Source: Formicarius rufipectus (lineage: Eukaryota > Chordata > Aves > Passeriformes > Formicariidae). From it: 64,000 nucleotides of DNA. Below the pieces are notes generated by a model. It did not search any database. It was not told the DNA's origin and worked only from the letters and a program-made list of their open reading frames with translations. The translations under genes and the position numbers were made by a program. The DNA is taken from NCBI GenBank assembly GCA_013399695.1, contig VXAU01003747.1:869787-933786 (forward strand), given 5' to 3'. This document shows, in pieces, positions 41,429 to 54,035 of the stretch. How positions within the stretch are numbered: the stretch's first letter is position 1; every line of letters starts with the position of its first letter.

Positions 41429-44400
41429 CTCTGTTCTACTCTTCATACCAGAGTCAATTTAAACTCATTTATATGAAAAGAACACATTACAGAAGCCTTA
41501 CACAACACACCATGTTCTGACCATGCAGTTTTAGGCTACCCAAAAGCTTCATTTACTTCCCACCAAGCTCAGAAGGAGGCTTTGTTTACCCATAAAGACA
41601 GCTTATATTTACAATCAAGGCACTAGGCACAGGCACCTCTCCCAACAGCATGCTGGATGAATGTTCACCTTAAACTATATAAATCAACCAGAAACTTGCC
41701 AGAGCACTTTCCACCTTGGCTTGTTTTTTTGGGTGCTGGCGATCTTCACTCAGCCTGATACTTGCTGTGGTGAAGAGCACAACGTTTTTATCAATAAAAT
41801 CTGCTTGTCACTTTAAGGATGTATCTTGTGAATTACTTGTAACACACTCAATATTGCACCAAGAAAACACTTGGCAGTCACTGTCCAGTGAGAAAACCAA
41901 GCACTTAAGAGAAGAAGGCCAGAAATATTCACTGCTGTTAATCCCTCTGGTGTACACAATATGCTCCCATCAGGCAAATATATTTTATTACCTGTCCTTC
42001 TAAAAAAGGGAAGGAAAAAAATCCCCTCTTTTTCCTCTCCATGCAGCCTTTCCTCAGCATTTTCCTCTTACTGGACCCCACAAGTTCACATTAACATCAT
42101 CAGTCATTTGCTTAACTCAGCCATACAGGAGTGCAAAGCATCACATGAATCCAGGTTGATCAACCTTAGCGAGCCACAGCATCCTTCATGCATGCCTTGG
42201 ATAGAAGGAATAATTTAACACACAGGGGCAACTGAAGGCCAGCACATGGGGGCATCACAAAAGCTTTTCTTCACATGGTATGTTGGAAAGATCTTCTGAG
42301 TGGGCTAAGGACTTCATCCCTGCTGGCATATCTATACTTGATGTTGCCTTTACTTTTTCCTCTTTGCCTGCAGCATAGACACCCCTTTCCTTGTCTCTGT
42401 CCTAAACATCAACAGATGAAAAAGAACTGCAGAGCTGCCTAATGTCTCATCTCTCCAGTGGATGTGTTAATTTATTCCAGCTATTTGAGGGAAGCATGAA
42501 TGGCACCCCAGTAAGCCAGCTCAGACTAGGGTAAAGGCAGCTGATTTTACCATCTTCTGTCATGACCAGTGTATAACTTCTATAATTTTCAGCTCTGATG
42601 TTTCTTCACTTTTTCCCCTCCTCCCTTTTGAGTCTCGAGCAGGTGGTACTTTGTGAAAACACAGCACCAAGGAGCTATGTAACATGAAACACCCAATTTG
42701 CCTACTCAGTGCCAGTCTTTTGAAACAGAATCCTGCATTTCAGTGAAACTTGCCTTAAGCCCTCTTTCCTCTCAGCACATTTTAATCAAGCAAAAATCCT
42801 ATTTACAGTGAAGAAATCCCGTTACAGCAAACAATCACTACATTGTTTTCTTGGACACATCTCTTTCACCTAAGTCTTAATCATCTGTTTTGCCCTTCTA
42901 ACATGAGGCACGCCCTTAAAAAAAGAGCCTTTTCAACATAAAGACATAGGGCGGATACTGCAACTCTAATTCATATGGATATTCACTGATCATTCCAGCT
43001 TACAATTTATATATTCTCCTCGGATGCTTTAGACACAAATCAGGAGGTCAAAAAGCCTCTCACTGACAAAATGCAGTTCCTTGCAGGGCAAAGAGAAATT
43101 CACTGTGGACTCGCTCCCGAAGCGTCTAGCCCAAGCTCCCACCAGCTTCAGAGCATTTATCTGAATAAAGGCTGAGCTTAAACTCTTCAGGAACTTTGAG
43201 ATTTTGTTCCAGAAACTTTTTCATTCTATCAGCCTTTACTTGTGCACACCTGGCAGACTCACTCCCCACAACTCAGCTCTCTTTAGCGTAGTAACTAATG
43301 CCAAAACACACTTTTGATGTGCTGCAAATTGCCTATTGTCTCCTTTTTTTCTGGAATCTACCTACATTCACCTCTCAGGTTTTTCACAGCATCACCAACT
43401 AGCATTTCACAGCCCCTTGTGGCTGGTCCTATTTCTCCGTGAATGTGGAGATCTTCAAACTAGCTACCAGGACTATTTTGTTCCTTCAACCTAAACTCCC
43501 TTTCTATCAGCAACCCAACAAATCGAACCCTACCATGGGAGGTCAGCTGGATTTCTGAGGATAACACTGACCCTTCCATTCCTCATATATACCTTGGGTG
43601 CTTTTGATCAGCACCATTATACCTCTGGAAAGATGACTTGCTGCCATATCTGAAGGATGGGGAGCTGCTAAGGACATCACCACAACCACCTGAAGTCAAG
43701 GGAAGGCTCTGTAAAGCCTCCCTGTAAAGGTTCAGTAATTTTGCAGGTTACTCCTAAAGAGCTTCTTACTCCACTTTAACCTGAGTATCAAGGCAGAAAG
43801 AATTGCATGGAGTGCATCATCTGCTTGCTCTGACTCTAAAGCACAATATGGCAGGGCATCCATATCTGCTTTCTTGTTAAAAAAAAATAAAATAAAAAAA
43901 AAAAGATAACCTGGCATAGCAGTACTGCAGGATGCTGGTGGCATCGAAGAAGTTAATTAACAACACTGAACTAGACTTTAGGAGATGAGTCTTAGTAAGT
44001 GCTGCTAAAAATATTACAGCAGTCATTTCCAGAACAAATGCAATCAGTGGGAGATGAGGGAGGAGAGCAATCCAGACACATGAGCTACCATGATGGAGGT
44101 ATTTTCAGTGGGGAGCAGGAATAAAAGTTGCTCATTTCAAAAACACAATGGCAAAGAAACCAAATCTGGGATCCCACAACCCAAGCCAGGCCACAGCAGA
44201 ACTGCAAGGAGCAGAAGGGGTTTGCACCACACAGGGCCAGCCTTGAGGTGCACAAACACAGGCTAAGCTGAGGGTAATGCTTGGAGAAAAAGCCTGGGAG
44301 CTCATAATCCTGTTTTGGGGTGGGAGAAGAGGAGCTGGCAGAGGCAACAGCTCTAAAAAGAACATCAAGAAGTGCTTTGCTGTGCAGACCCCCCCACCCC

Positions 44401-45567
44401 TGTACATAAGCCAGCCACATCTGCTGGCCAAGGCATAAATGATGCACCTATCACTGAAACCCATGTGTAAAAACCCAGAGCTCACAGGCTGACTCCAGTA
44501 CACAATGCCCTTCTCCTGAAAAAAGGGGCCTTGGACATTTGCTACATGTCACTCCTCATTCCCTGCCGCTGGCAAACAGCTCCAACCCGCAGTGCTGGCA
44601 CATTCATGGCTGGGCTTGGTGCAAAGTATTTGCATCTCTGATAAGCCACGGTTGATGTCAGCCTGACCTGGTGGTCTTGAACTTAACTAAATGACAATCA
44701 ATCACAACTCCAGGCTGATTCCTCACACTGAAGAGCTTGTTGCAGAAGAGGAAAAGCCCCTATCCTTCACTGGCAGTTAATGCCTTTTCCCCTATGCAGT
44801 CGCCCCACTATCTGCATCCCAGGCTTCCTGACAGAAAGAGCTGTCTCAGCTTTTCAGACACGTTCTTGGCAAGGTGCTTTCCTCCTCACAGTGTTCCACA
44901 GGATTATGAAGTGCTGAAGTTTCTGGCCTCTGTTTGTTTTGAAGCCTCAAAGCAAAGTTTAATCATTTCATTTCTTCCTGCCCTTTCCCTACATCAGCCG
45001 TCCTGGTTGCCCATCAGCCCAGTCCCCAAGCACTCCCACACGAATCCCTGCCCTTGGATATTGGCTGTGACTTCCAGGCATGCAGGTCTACATTCCCATT
45101 TGGTTTGCAAAGGCAACAATTGATCTCCCAAGAGGATACACCAGTGTCTCAGTTTAGCTCATGGATAGGTTAGGTCTGCCGTACCATCTTCTCAGGTTGG
45201 CTCAAATAGGTGCCTGACAGCAGGCACAGGGAACTGAGGAAGAGGAGGGCTGCTCCAGCTCCCTTTGGTAAGGTTATCTGCTGTTCCATGGTCCTACTGA
45301 GAGGAATACAGTTTTATTTAGGAAAAGGGAGCAACCACATATTTACTCGTACTGCAGAGACACTGAAGATACTCCTGCTGTGCTAACCAAACAGTATTAA
45401 TATTTATGAAGTGCTATGCAAAGGGAGCATTTTGAAGCTGAGGAATCTTGCACTTTTCAAGTATTTTTTGTGAGAAGGTAGACAAAACAGCTCAAACTCC
45501 AGCCTTCTGGACAAAATACAGAAAGCCCTAGTTTCAGAAAAGTCTCGAGTGATATGATGCTTTTTCA

Positions 45568-45625
45568 GGTATTTTTTTTGTGTTTATTTGGGGTTTTTTG
45601 TTTGGTTGTTTTTTGGGGGTTTTCT
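45568..45625. repeat. G/T-rich low-complexity tract
   Basis: A run of T blocks broken by GTG, GGGG and GG, leading into the palindrome. Any open frame through it encodes only phenylalanine, tryptophan, glycine and valine runs. Confidence 0.9.
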
Positions 45626-45663
45626 TTTTTTTTTTTTTTAACCCGGGTTAAAAAAAAAAAAAA
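45626..45663. repeat. Perfect 38-bp palindrome, T14-AACCCGGGTT-A14
   Basis: Centred on CCCGGG, flanked by AA/TT and then 14 T on the left and 14 A on the right, with no spacer. It sits at the end of a T/G-rich tract starting near 45568. It could fold into a 19-bp hairpin. It could also be a joining artefact. Confidence 0.9.
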
Positions 45664-46649
45664 TAAAGTGATGGACCAGGCCTCAAATTGGAGTTCTAAT
45701 GTAATTCTGGATCCCAGCATAGCCCAGGTAGATGAAATCGCCTTCCAACCTTTTGAACTTCAGGTACCATCTGCCCAGCAAATATATAGACTAAGATGTC
45801 TGCTTTGTTATAAAAGATGCACTGCTTTTTTTTTCACGTCCAAACTTAGACATGTTTTTCTGTCTTAAATAGCAAAAGGGACTGAAATATTCATAGAATA
45901 AATGCAACATGAATGTGTAAGCAAATATTAGAGGATAAAAGCCAGGTCCCAAGTCAGGCTACGTGTTTAGCAGATCCTGAAAGCAAGCACTGATCTCTCT
46001 GAAAACCTCCAGCAACACTGTGCAACCAGCAGCTGTCACTGTAAGCAACGAAGAGGAACAGGAGCGAGAGAACCAGGAATGCTCCTAGATGGGAGGAAAG
46101 CAACTGGAAAATAAAAACACAGGAGAAGCTGCAATTAAACAATCAGCACCTCCCTAAAATTGTCCCTTGTCCACCAGGAGAAGCTGCTCATCCAAAAGGC
46201 TCAGCCGTCCTTTTAAAATGCAGCCCAGATTCAGCTTCAGAGATATTAAGAGTGGCTTATCATAATGAGATCTTGAAGCGATGGCAATTCATATCCTGTG
46301 CACAAGTGGGATTTAAGATTCCGCAGCCCTGTGGATGCCTTCCCGGGCAAGGGTGTAGGGCGATAGTGGGAGCGGTGCAGGAAGCAGCTTTCAGATACCT
46401 ATTAGCACGTGACAGCTTTGAAACATTCAAGATCCTCTGCCCACTATCCACATTACTCAGCTGTCAAAAAGGAAAGGCCTCAGATTTATGATGTGAAAAT
46501 TACATTTTAACGAGGTGTCATATGTGTTTAAAGTTCTTATTCATCACTATACTGCCACATCTTTTCCCCAAGACACAAATGCACATCATTAGCATAATAT
46601 AAGAACAGAGGGTTCACCTTATCTGCATTGTAAAACTGCTTCAGGAAGG

Positions 46650-46774
46650 AAAAAACAACAACAAACAAACAAACAAAAAAAACACACAAAAAAAACAACC
46701 CCCCAAAAAAAACGAAACAAAAAAACCCAAAACCAAACAAAACAAATAACAAACAAACCCAAAAAACACAAAAC
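46650..46774. repeat. A/C-rich low-complexity tract
   Basis: AACAACAACAAAC units grade into A runs separated by CACAC, CCCCCC and CCC. At about 125 nt it is the longest of the A/C tracts. Its strand orientation is opposite to the 45.6-kb tract. Confidence 0.92.
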
Positions 46775-48249
46775 AGCCCAAACACTCTTACTGAACAAAA
46801 TGGTTGCAATCACATGTCAAGAGAGCATCCCACAATACTTGACAAATGTGAGAGATAGAACTTTGGCATGCTTGCTCTGAGGCTTTTAAATTATAACAGA
46901 TATGGATAGAATCTTTGTATTATGCTGTATGACAGTCCACAGTGTTAATATGCAGTCTGTGGAAGCCACTTAAGCACACTGAGGCTGTATTAGAAGTCCT
47001 ACATATCATATCTTCCTTATGTATTTGGTATCTTTATTTATTAACGTCATACATCTATTAAGCACTTCATATGGTAATGCTTGGCTATCCTGGACATAAT
47101 TTAGAACATCTTCTCATAAATTGGACATCTGTATTTCCCATGTCACTGGGAATGGCTACCAGGGACATTCAAGTCCCAGATATTCACAGAGGGATCCTTA
47201 ACCTGGTTCAGAAATTCTTCCCTGGGCTTCTTGACTGCAAGCCATGGGACAGGTTCCAGGCCCCACCTAACCACCTAAACTCTCAGCACACCCCAAGCTC
47301 CAGCAAGAGCTGCCAGCACTGGAATAGGGCACTTGTTTTTTAAAAAACAAAGCTTCTGGTGTCCCTACTGCCCACAAACCCTTACCTGGTGTCCAGGTAG
47401 AAGCCAGGACAGCTCAGGGAGGTGCAGAGACAGAAAACTTGTGAGATATGAATTAGCCTGCAGCATGGCACCAGGAAGCAGGACTGGAGCACTTTGCCTT
47501 TTTGGAGAGGAGAGTTTGTTGACATTTTCTTGAATTTATTTGCTCAGATTGTATCACAAACGGGTCATGATTAAAACAGGTAACTGGCAAATATTGAGAC
47601 TGATTAGGTCGCAGAAAATTTTCATATTGTCAATACAGCCTTCTGTTTCCCTCTCTGCATATGTCGAGTAGGACACACAAAAGAAAATAATCTGAACACT
47701 GTTCTGGGTTTAACTTCCTGAAGAACGCAATGAGATGTAGAGGTATTCTTACCATCACTTCAAATTAACAAATTCAACAGCAGCTACAAAGAAATAACCC
47801 AAAAACTCACAAGCAGTTATTAAGATGCAACCTCCAAGAAGCTCATTTTAAGGCCAAAGAGCTCAAAGAAAACACACTTCAAAGGCTTTTGGTATCTTCA
47901 AGTTCACTTCTTCAGGGTAGACATTAATGATCTGTTTCTTGGGACTCAGAGGCACTGAGCAGTGTTTACTTTCAAAACTGGCTTTGGGATAAATGAAAAA
48001 AACAACCCCAGAGAAAAGGAAAAAAAAATGAACAGGGTAAATCCCTAAAATGAAGCTTTTCCCATTTCTGGGAAAAATGAACAGTTGGGTTTAATTCCAT
48101 CAAGAGCCTTGAATTGCTTCTATATTAGTTAAACTCAACTTTTAACAGTTCAAAATACTTTGTGCTCCCCTGGTAACTTCAACTGCCTACAGAAGCTGAG
48201 CATGGAAGATCCAGGATTTGACACTTGTCTACTCTGAGGAGTAAAATGT

Positions 48250-48289
48250 GTTGGTTTTTTTTTGTTGTTGTTTTTGTTTTGTTTTTTTA
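48250..48289. repeat. T/G low-complexity tract
   Basis: TTGG followed by T runs and TTGTTG units. Confidence 0.9.
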
Positions 48290-48856
48290 AACAGTGGGAG
48301 AGAGATGCTGCACAACAGTGAAGATCTCAAATATGTTCCAAACCTACATGCACAGATCTTTAATTAAAAATCACAGAAAATGTTTGGACACTGAACAGCA
48401 AGAGAGCAAGAGGATGTGATCTTTGCTTTTCCTATAAACTATACAACTCCTGCCTACTCTCATCTTCTCTGGACATTTTGTGAAAAGACTGAAAAGTGAA
48501 GTGGAGCCCCCAGAACTTGTGTGCTGTTCTAGATATCTCTGAAATGTAAGATAGCAGTGATTTCAAATATGTTACTGACTATTTAAGTAGTAAAATATAT
48601 CACTTTTCTTGTTACGATCAAGTTTTGGGTTTAAGAGCTCTTCTAAAACTTCAGCCTTAATTGTTTTTTAACGACCCATATGTTCAACCCATCAATTTTA
48701 CAATCTTTCTTATATTTTCTAATTAAGCAGATATTGTTTACATATTTTGCTACTCAAACTGTAACCCCATGGAAAATGACTGCATTGAACATTGCTCTAT
48801 TACAGAGGAACACTGGTGATTTCTTAAAGTGAAGAAGGGATATCCACAAACAACTC

Positions 48857-48942
48857 TAAAAACAAACAAACAAAAACAAACAAAAAACCACCACCAACAA
48901 CAAACCACACAAACAAACAAACCAACCCCACAACAAATAAAA
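48857..48942. repeat. A/C-rich low-complexity tract
   Basis: AAACAAAC and CCACCACCAACAAC units, complementary in composition to the T/G tracts on either side. Confidence 0.9.
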
Positions 48943-49813
48943 AGATACTGGGTCTTCACTGCTTTTCCAGTGTTGTTTTGGCTCCAATTCTGCTCTTTAT
49001 TGGAGGAGCTGGGTTTAAGCCAACCATCTATTTAGTTTTACATGTAAAGCAATGCAGCATGAAATTTGGTGCTAGCCAGAAAATGGGTTGCATTGAACTT
49101 GTAAGACAAAGCAACATGCTTATCTGGTCTTCTGGCTCCTCTCTGCAAAAAAAAAACCCTCTGGTATAAAGCATTTGCTCACCTGTTCAATTCAAAAACG
49201 AGTGCTTCTGTTTGACAGATTTATAAAATCACATTAACACTAATCAGGCTATGTGGGCAATGGTGCAGTAAACTCCCTTTGCAAAGTTATTTTTCTTCAT
49301 TTTAAAGTGCCTTGGCCCATTCAAGTTGTCTCATCAAAAAATTCAGTTGCTGTCAGAGTAGTCCTCTCAAAAGTCTCCTAAACCCATAAAATAGTGAGGT
49401 AATTGGATCCTTGTGGATTTCTGCCAAAAAGGAAATCCCAACAATTTTCAGAGAAGACAAACACATGTAAAATCCAGCCTTGTGTCCACATTACAAAGTG
49501 ACCAAAAAAAAAAATGCACAACGGGAATGTCGGAGAAGGTCACCAGATTCCCTAACACCAAATGAAACCTCTGATATCCACCATCCAAATCTAAAAACTG
49601 CTTCAGCTTTCTATCTGAGGCACTGCAGGATTTTAAATTCTCATCCAAACCAGAGTGACACAAGGAGAAATCAAGCCCTTGCATCACATGGACTTTCAGT
49701 CCTCTGCAAGATTTTCACTTCCTGTTGCATCTCACCACCCTTTTGCAAAAAAAAAGGGAGAACAATTTCCTTTTTTATAGAAAAGCACAAAATCTACAGT
49801 TTTCACTAATTAT

Positions 49814-49882
49814 GTTTGTTTTTGTTGTTGTGTTTTTTGGTGGGGTTTTTTTTTGGGGTTTTTTGTTTTTTTGTTTTTTTTT
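49814..49882. repeat. G/T-rich low-complexity tract
   Basis: TTTGTTTTTGTTGTTG, then T runs interrupted by GGTGGGG and GGGG. The same style as the 45.6-kb tract. Confidence 0.9.
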
Positions 49883-51463
49883 AATTAAAGATGCTATTAC
49901 TGATAACAGTTACCAAATGAAAAAGCAGCAGCAGAGAGTCTGTTATAATACCTGGAAATAATTCACTGAAAAGGAGATAAACTCTGTGAAATAGAAGGGA
50001 TGCAATTGATTTTCACTCCATGGGGATAACCAATAGCTCACAAATTGCTCTGCTTCACTCCACCACTCAGAAAGTACATGTTCATCATTAGGTTGGGAGA
50101 ATGAGAAATATTACTTCATTTTTTGCTCATCTGAGATTTTGCAGAGGTCAAACATCATCGAAAATATCTCTACTCCTCGCTTAACAGTCACTCGGTTTTT
50201 GTTCATCTGCCTCTTCAAGATTTTCTTCTCCCCTTCCCGACATTTTTGTATAGAAATGAGAATTTCATTGCCATTTTACCACTTTTATTCCAGCCCTCCC
50301 CAGATTTTCATGCCCACAATTTCTTTCAGCATCTCCTGATTCTTTTTTTTTTTTTTAAAACGGTAACAGGCTGCACACAGTAAAAGAAAATGAAAAGCTC
50401 AGCAACAGAAACCTTTTGACTTTTTTTTGCAAGCTGAAGCCCTAAATCCACTTACCCACTTCCAAATTCCTTAATTACAAAAAGAAATGTTTTAGAAATA
50501 GCAGTGTTATGAATCAAATACTTTACACTCCAAATTATAATAAGTATGCTCTTCTTCTTACTTTTCAGCCTTTCAAAGTACACAATCCATCACACAACTA
50601 CCCGAGAATTATGACTATATCACCTACAGAAGCAACCATTTGAAAATGACTGAGCAAATGCTGTTTGGAAATTCTTGCACTGTCATACAAGCTAGACCAC
50701 AACCTAAGGCTAACTCATATTCCTAATTATGTGGCAACTTCATACTTTCAAAATGATAAGGAAGTTGATAAGGAATATAATTAACTACCAGCCCAATTTC
50801 AAACAGGAAAAAGAGGTGGAAAAGCTGGAAAACCTCTGGGGGCCAGATGGTTTTCTGAGAGAAAGTATAGTAAGTTATAATAAGTAATGAAATGCTTTAA
50901 AAAAAAAAAAAAGGAATGAAAACAGAGCAACTTTACAGAAAATAAACTAAGAATTTGTAGGATTTTAATGCTGATTCCCCTCCTGACTCTAGACACACAC
51001 TTGCGAGTGCATGCTCACATATGCAATTAGTCTCAGCTTCCCTAAACAGACAGAACACCCCCAGCTTAAGGAAACAAAGTAATTCAAACTGGCAGGCACT
51101 TTTTTTCCAGCTGTTTGCAGTGACAGCATCTTTTACACTTTTTTTTTGGGCCAAAATTTCTGCAGAAGGGAAAACAATTTGATGATGTACAAAAGAAAAT
51201 TCAATTCAGGAGAAAAGACTACTACCTCCTGTAACATGACTAGCAGCACGGGTATTTGGAAACCATCTCAAGCCAGTTATGTGTTGCATACTCCTTTGTC
51301 CACTTCGTTTCAACCAAGACAAAATAAAATACTCTGCACATATAAATGTCTTAATAACCACTCAGACAGTCAGTAAGACAGCAGTGTCCTTCAATTTTAA
51401 ATCCTATTCGCAACAAAAACAAAAAGTGCAATTCAGATTTTGGTTTGGTATTAAAACCCTTAC

Positions 51464-52264
51464 CTGCTCTACTGTCCAGCGGGCCAAAATCCAAGGAGTA
51501 TTTTACAACGTGATAGTTGTTCCATACATAAAGGAGGTTGTCCCGGGGATTATAATCCACAGCAGCAATGTACTGGTAGGAGTTTGGAAAGGGCACATCC
51601 ACCATGCTATCCTTGCTTTGGTCAGTGTTATATATGTAATCTATTTTATTCCCTGTGGCTTCATTGTCATCATCTTCATACACAGACTTCACCACATATA
51701 AAATCCCACAGATCATGAAGGCATTAGAAGCTGACCTCTTGTCATAGGCCGTATCCCACGTTCCTTCGATCCTTAACGTATAAGGGTTTAACTGGCTAAT
51801 GACTATTTTGCCATTATTTTGTTCTGTTGCATAGATTACCCACAGCCCATTCTCATCCACGGCCAAGTCTATGTCAGACTTGCCTCCCCAGCGGTAGGGC
51901 GAGGTGTCGTGGTAGTTTGCATTAGCTATGATCGCCTCCCCGCTTTTTATCCTTGTCCGCAAGTCAAACTTGACAATGTTCCTGGTTCGTTCCTTGTTGA
52001 AGAACAGAGCTCCGTCGTACACCACGAACCCTGTGCCATCCACCCGGTGTGGGAGTTTGTAGGTCGTGGTTGGCCTCCCGGCAATGAAGTCGTCCTTGGA
52101 GGAGTATTCCGTCAGTGTGTCTGTCCGGTACGGCGTCCAGGGCATGTAGTAGATCTTGTCAGATGCCTGCAGAGGGTCCTTGCACCAGGCACCGGACTGG
52201 TGGTCAGACTCGAATAAGTGTTCGCTCTGGTACACTCCTTTCAGCAGTCCGGGGCAAAGAAAAA
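51464..52264 (-). CDS. ADGRL3: ADGRL3 (latrophilin-3) olfactomedin-domain exon, internal
   Basis: Internal exon of an adhesion GPCR of neuronal synapses. The olfactomedin-like domain it encodes lies on the extracellular N-terminal arm and, in the latrophilin family, binds FLRT proteins and supports teneurin-dependent cell adhesion. Seen: an uninterrupted minus-strand frame starting V-F-L-C-P-G-L-L-K-G and ending D-S-R-A, with the signatures SGAWCKDPLQ, NYHDTSPYRWGG, DLAVDENGLWVIYATEQNN, YDKRSASNAFMICG and YNPRDNLLYVWNN. Cysteines occur in LCPG, GAWC and MICG. The choice of paralog 3 over 1 or 2 rests on remembered differences such as SSKDDFIAGRP, EAIIANANYH and VYEDDDNEATGNKIDYIYN. The acceptor is CCCCTGCAACAG before TTTTTC, preceded by a pyrimidine-rich tract. 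The donor is AGAGCAG before GTAAGG. Length is 801 nt, phase 1 at both ends, so it can be skipped in frame. The frame read past the donor (KGFNTKP...) is intronic. No disabling change is visible. Confidence 0.97.
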
Positions 52265-54035
52265 CTGTTGCAGGGGAAAAGAATTTGAAAGGAAAACAAA
52301 GTTAATGATGGTTCAGAGGTGGTTGGCCCAAGCATCTCAAAAGCTTCTAGTCCTGGAGTAGAGGACACTTGAGATCAGAGGAAACCCAAGAGCAATGCCT
52401 TGTAGCTGGAGACTAGCCTTCCTGCCCGCCATGTCTCTAGAACAAGATTTGCTCCATCAAACTCAATTCCCCCCCTGTTTTTTCTATCAACTGTGGCTCA
52501 TTTTCTTACTGCTTTTCAAATCTGTTTTTACAGGTGTACTTACTTGGACCACTCGCCTTTGTAAACTCTGAAATGAATATGTGCCCCCAAAGGATTTCTG
52601 GGTTTGTATTTCCAAATTATATTCTGCAGTGAATCTGTACCTACTAGGTGAAGGGCTAAACTCCGAGGGAATTGATCCACATATTTATTTGAACAGCCCA
52701 CAGAAGAGTGGCCTAGAAATGGAAATAAGAGAAAGAAATTCCCATCCTTACAGCCCAAGTGATATTAAATATTTAAAGGGAACCAATAGCAAAGTAGAGA
52801 CGAATCCCTTAGCAACTCAGAGGAGCATTTAGAGCAAAGGGAGCTGGGGGGGAACACCCATCTGCAGTATAACTAGAAATGAGATTTTCAAAGCTGCTAC
52901 AGGACACATGAAACATGCAGTCCACACAATTAAAAACGAATGACATATGGATGCTGAAAGGAAAAGACAAGGAAGGAAGGAAGAAAGGAAAGAAGGAAGG
53001 AAAAGAATATAGTTCGCTGGAGAGGAACCCAAGGTCTAGATTTTAATCAGTTAAAAAATGTCCTGTTAAATATAGTAGTAATTCAAACTTAAAAACATAT
53101 ACCTTCTATTGTTACATGAGAGGAGCACAGAGGAGCAGTTTGACTAACTGGGATGCTTTGCTGCTCAGACTTCAGTGGCAGGGAGGGGCTGAGAGGGGCC
53201 AGAGCATGCCCAATACCTGAGAGGAGGCTCAGCCAGTGCCCAGCTGACCTTGGCACCACAGGAACGCCAACACCAAGAGGCTGGCCAGCTGAATGGGGAG
53301 GCAAAAGGAGGAATGCTGCAGAGCAAACTGGCTCCTTTGGCCCTCGTCATCCCCGTTAGCACCCTCCTGACTTGGAGGTGCACGTGCAGCTTTGGGGGAG
53401 AATATTTGGTTATTTGTAATGCTGATCTCCATGAGCATGAGTGGTACAATGACCATGACGACAGGATGGGCAGCACGGAGGCATGAAGAGGTATCCCACC
53501 ACGCACTTCTGGTAGCATGGGGCTGGCAAGATGGGATCCCACATTCACACTTCCTGCTGGGAGCGTAATTAATTATTTTTGTAAGTGCAGAAATTGGTAA
53601 TGTTGTCTGGAGAGCAAGATGGGAGGAAAATCAGATTTAACAACCAGTACAAAATTGTATAGATCCACTGGAGACTTAAGTAACCACACAGAGTTGCTGA
53701 TAAAGGGGTGCCATTTCCAACAGGCTTTTATGCCGTAATTAGATATACTTATGCACATACACACATATGCACACTTTCCAAATTCATTGGGGCAGGAGAA
53801 GAGTGAGTTATCTAAGCCTTTGAATAGAAATTTAATGAAAAAAAAGTGGCAGCGGTAAAAACCTTTCAGCAAAAATGAGTTATCCGGTGAAGTTGAGCAG
53901 CAGAGATACTAAATAAACTTTAACAAAAAGGTAGTGAGAATTAATGACAAAGTATTTCAACTAAAACGTTAAACTGTTAAATAACTTAGCCTATACATAA
54001 GTAATATATATATAATTTGAAAGGTATTTAATTAC
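52265..54035 (-). other. ADGRL3: ADGRL3 intron between microexon and olfactomedin exon
   Basis: A 1,771-nt intron with donor GTAATT at the microexon side and acceptor CAACAG at the olfactomedin exon, preceded by a pyrimidine tract (CTTTGTTTTCCTTTC then TTCTTTTCCCC). It contains a GGAA/GAAA purine repeat at 52967-53006 and a short AT repeat at 54004-54014. Open frames near 53.2-53.5 kb overlap on both strands and lack family features. Confidence 0.9.
52967..53006. repeat. GGAA/GAAA purine repeat
   Basis: Imperfect GGAA, GAAA and GGAA units, an all-purine run on the plus strand inside the intron between the two ADGRL3 exons. Confidence 0.9.

Larger units (their letters stand above)
39615..51463 (-). 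other. ADGRL3: ADGRL3 intron immediately downstream of the olfactomedin exon
   Basis: Begins in the gene with the strong donor GTAAGG at 51463. It holds an ancient CR1 3' end near 41.4 kb and, between 45.5 and 49.9 kb, five A/C- or G/T-rich tracts in alternating orientation plus a perfect 38-bp palindrome. T runs at 50343-50356 and A runs at 50899-50912 follow. No further ADGRL3 exon was found. Confidence 0.75.

Noticed and set aside
44085..44503. Overlapping minus-strand frames of 120 and 123 codons
   Set aside because: Rich in Ser, Cys, Leu and Pro, without domain features or splice sites. Two frames open at once suggests a local lack of stop codons, not coding.
46537..46813. Minus-strand frames rich in Phe, Val, Cys and Leu, looking like membrane proteins
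   Set aside because: They are translations of the A/C tract. The same applies to frames at 45554-45868, 48750-48959, 49725-49961 and 32778-33054.
51351..51463. C-terminal extension of the olfactomedin frame (KGFNTKP onward)
   Set aside because: It is read-through into the intron past a consensus GTAAGG donor, and it does not match latrophilin sequence.
51819..52217. 132-codon plus-strand open frame
   Set aside because: It is the antisense shadow of the olfactomedin exon, whose minus-strand translation is unmistakable.
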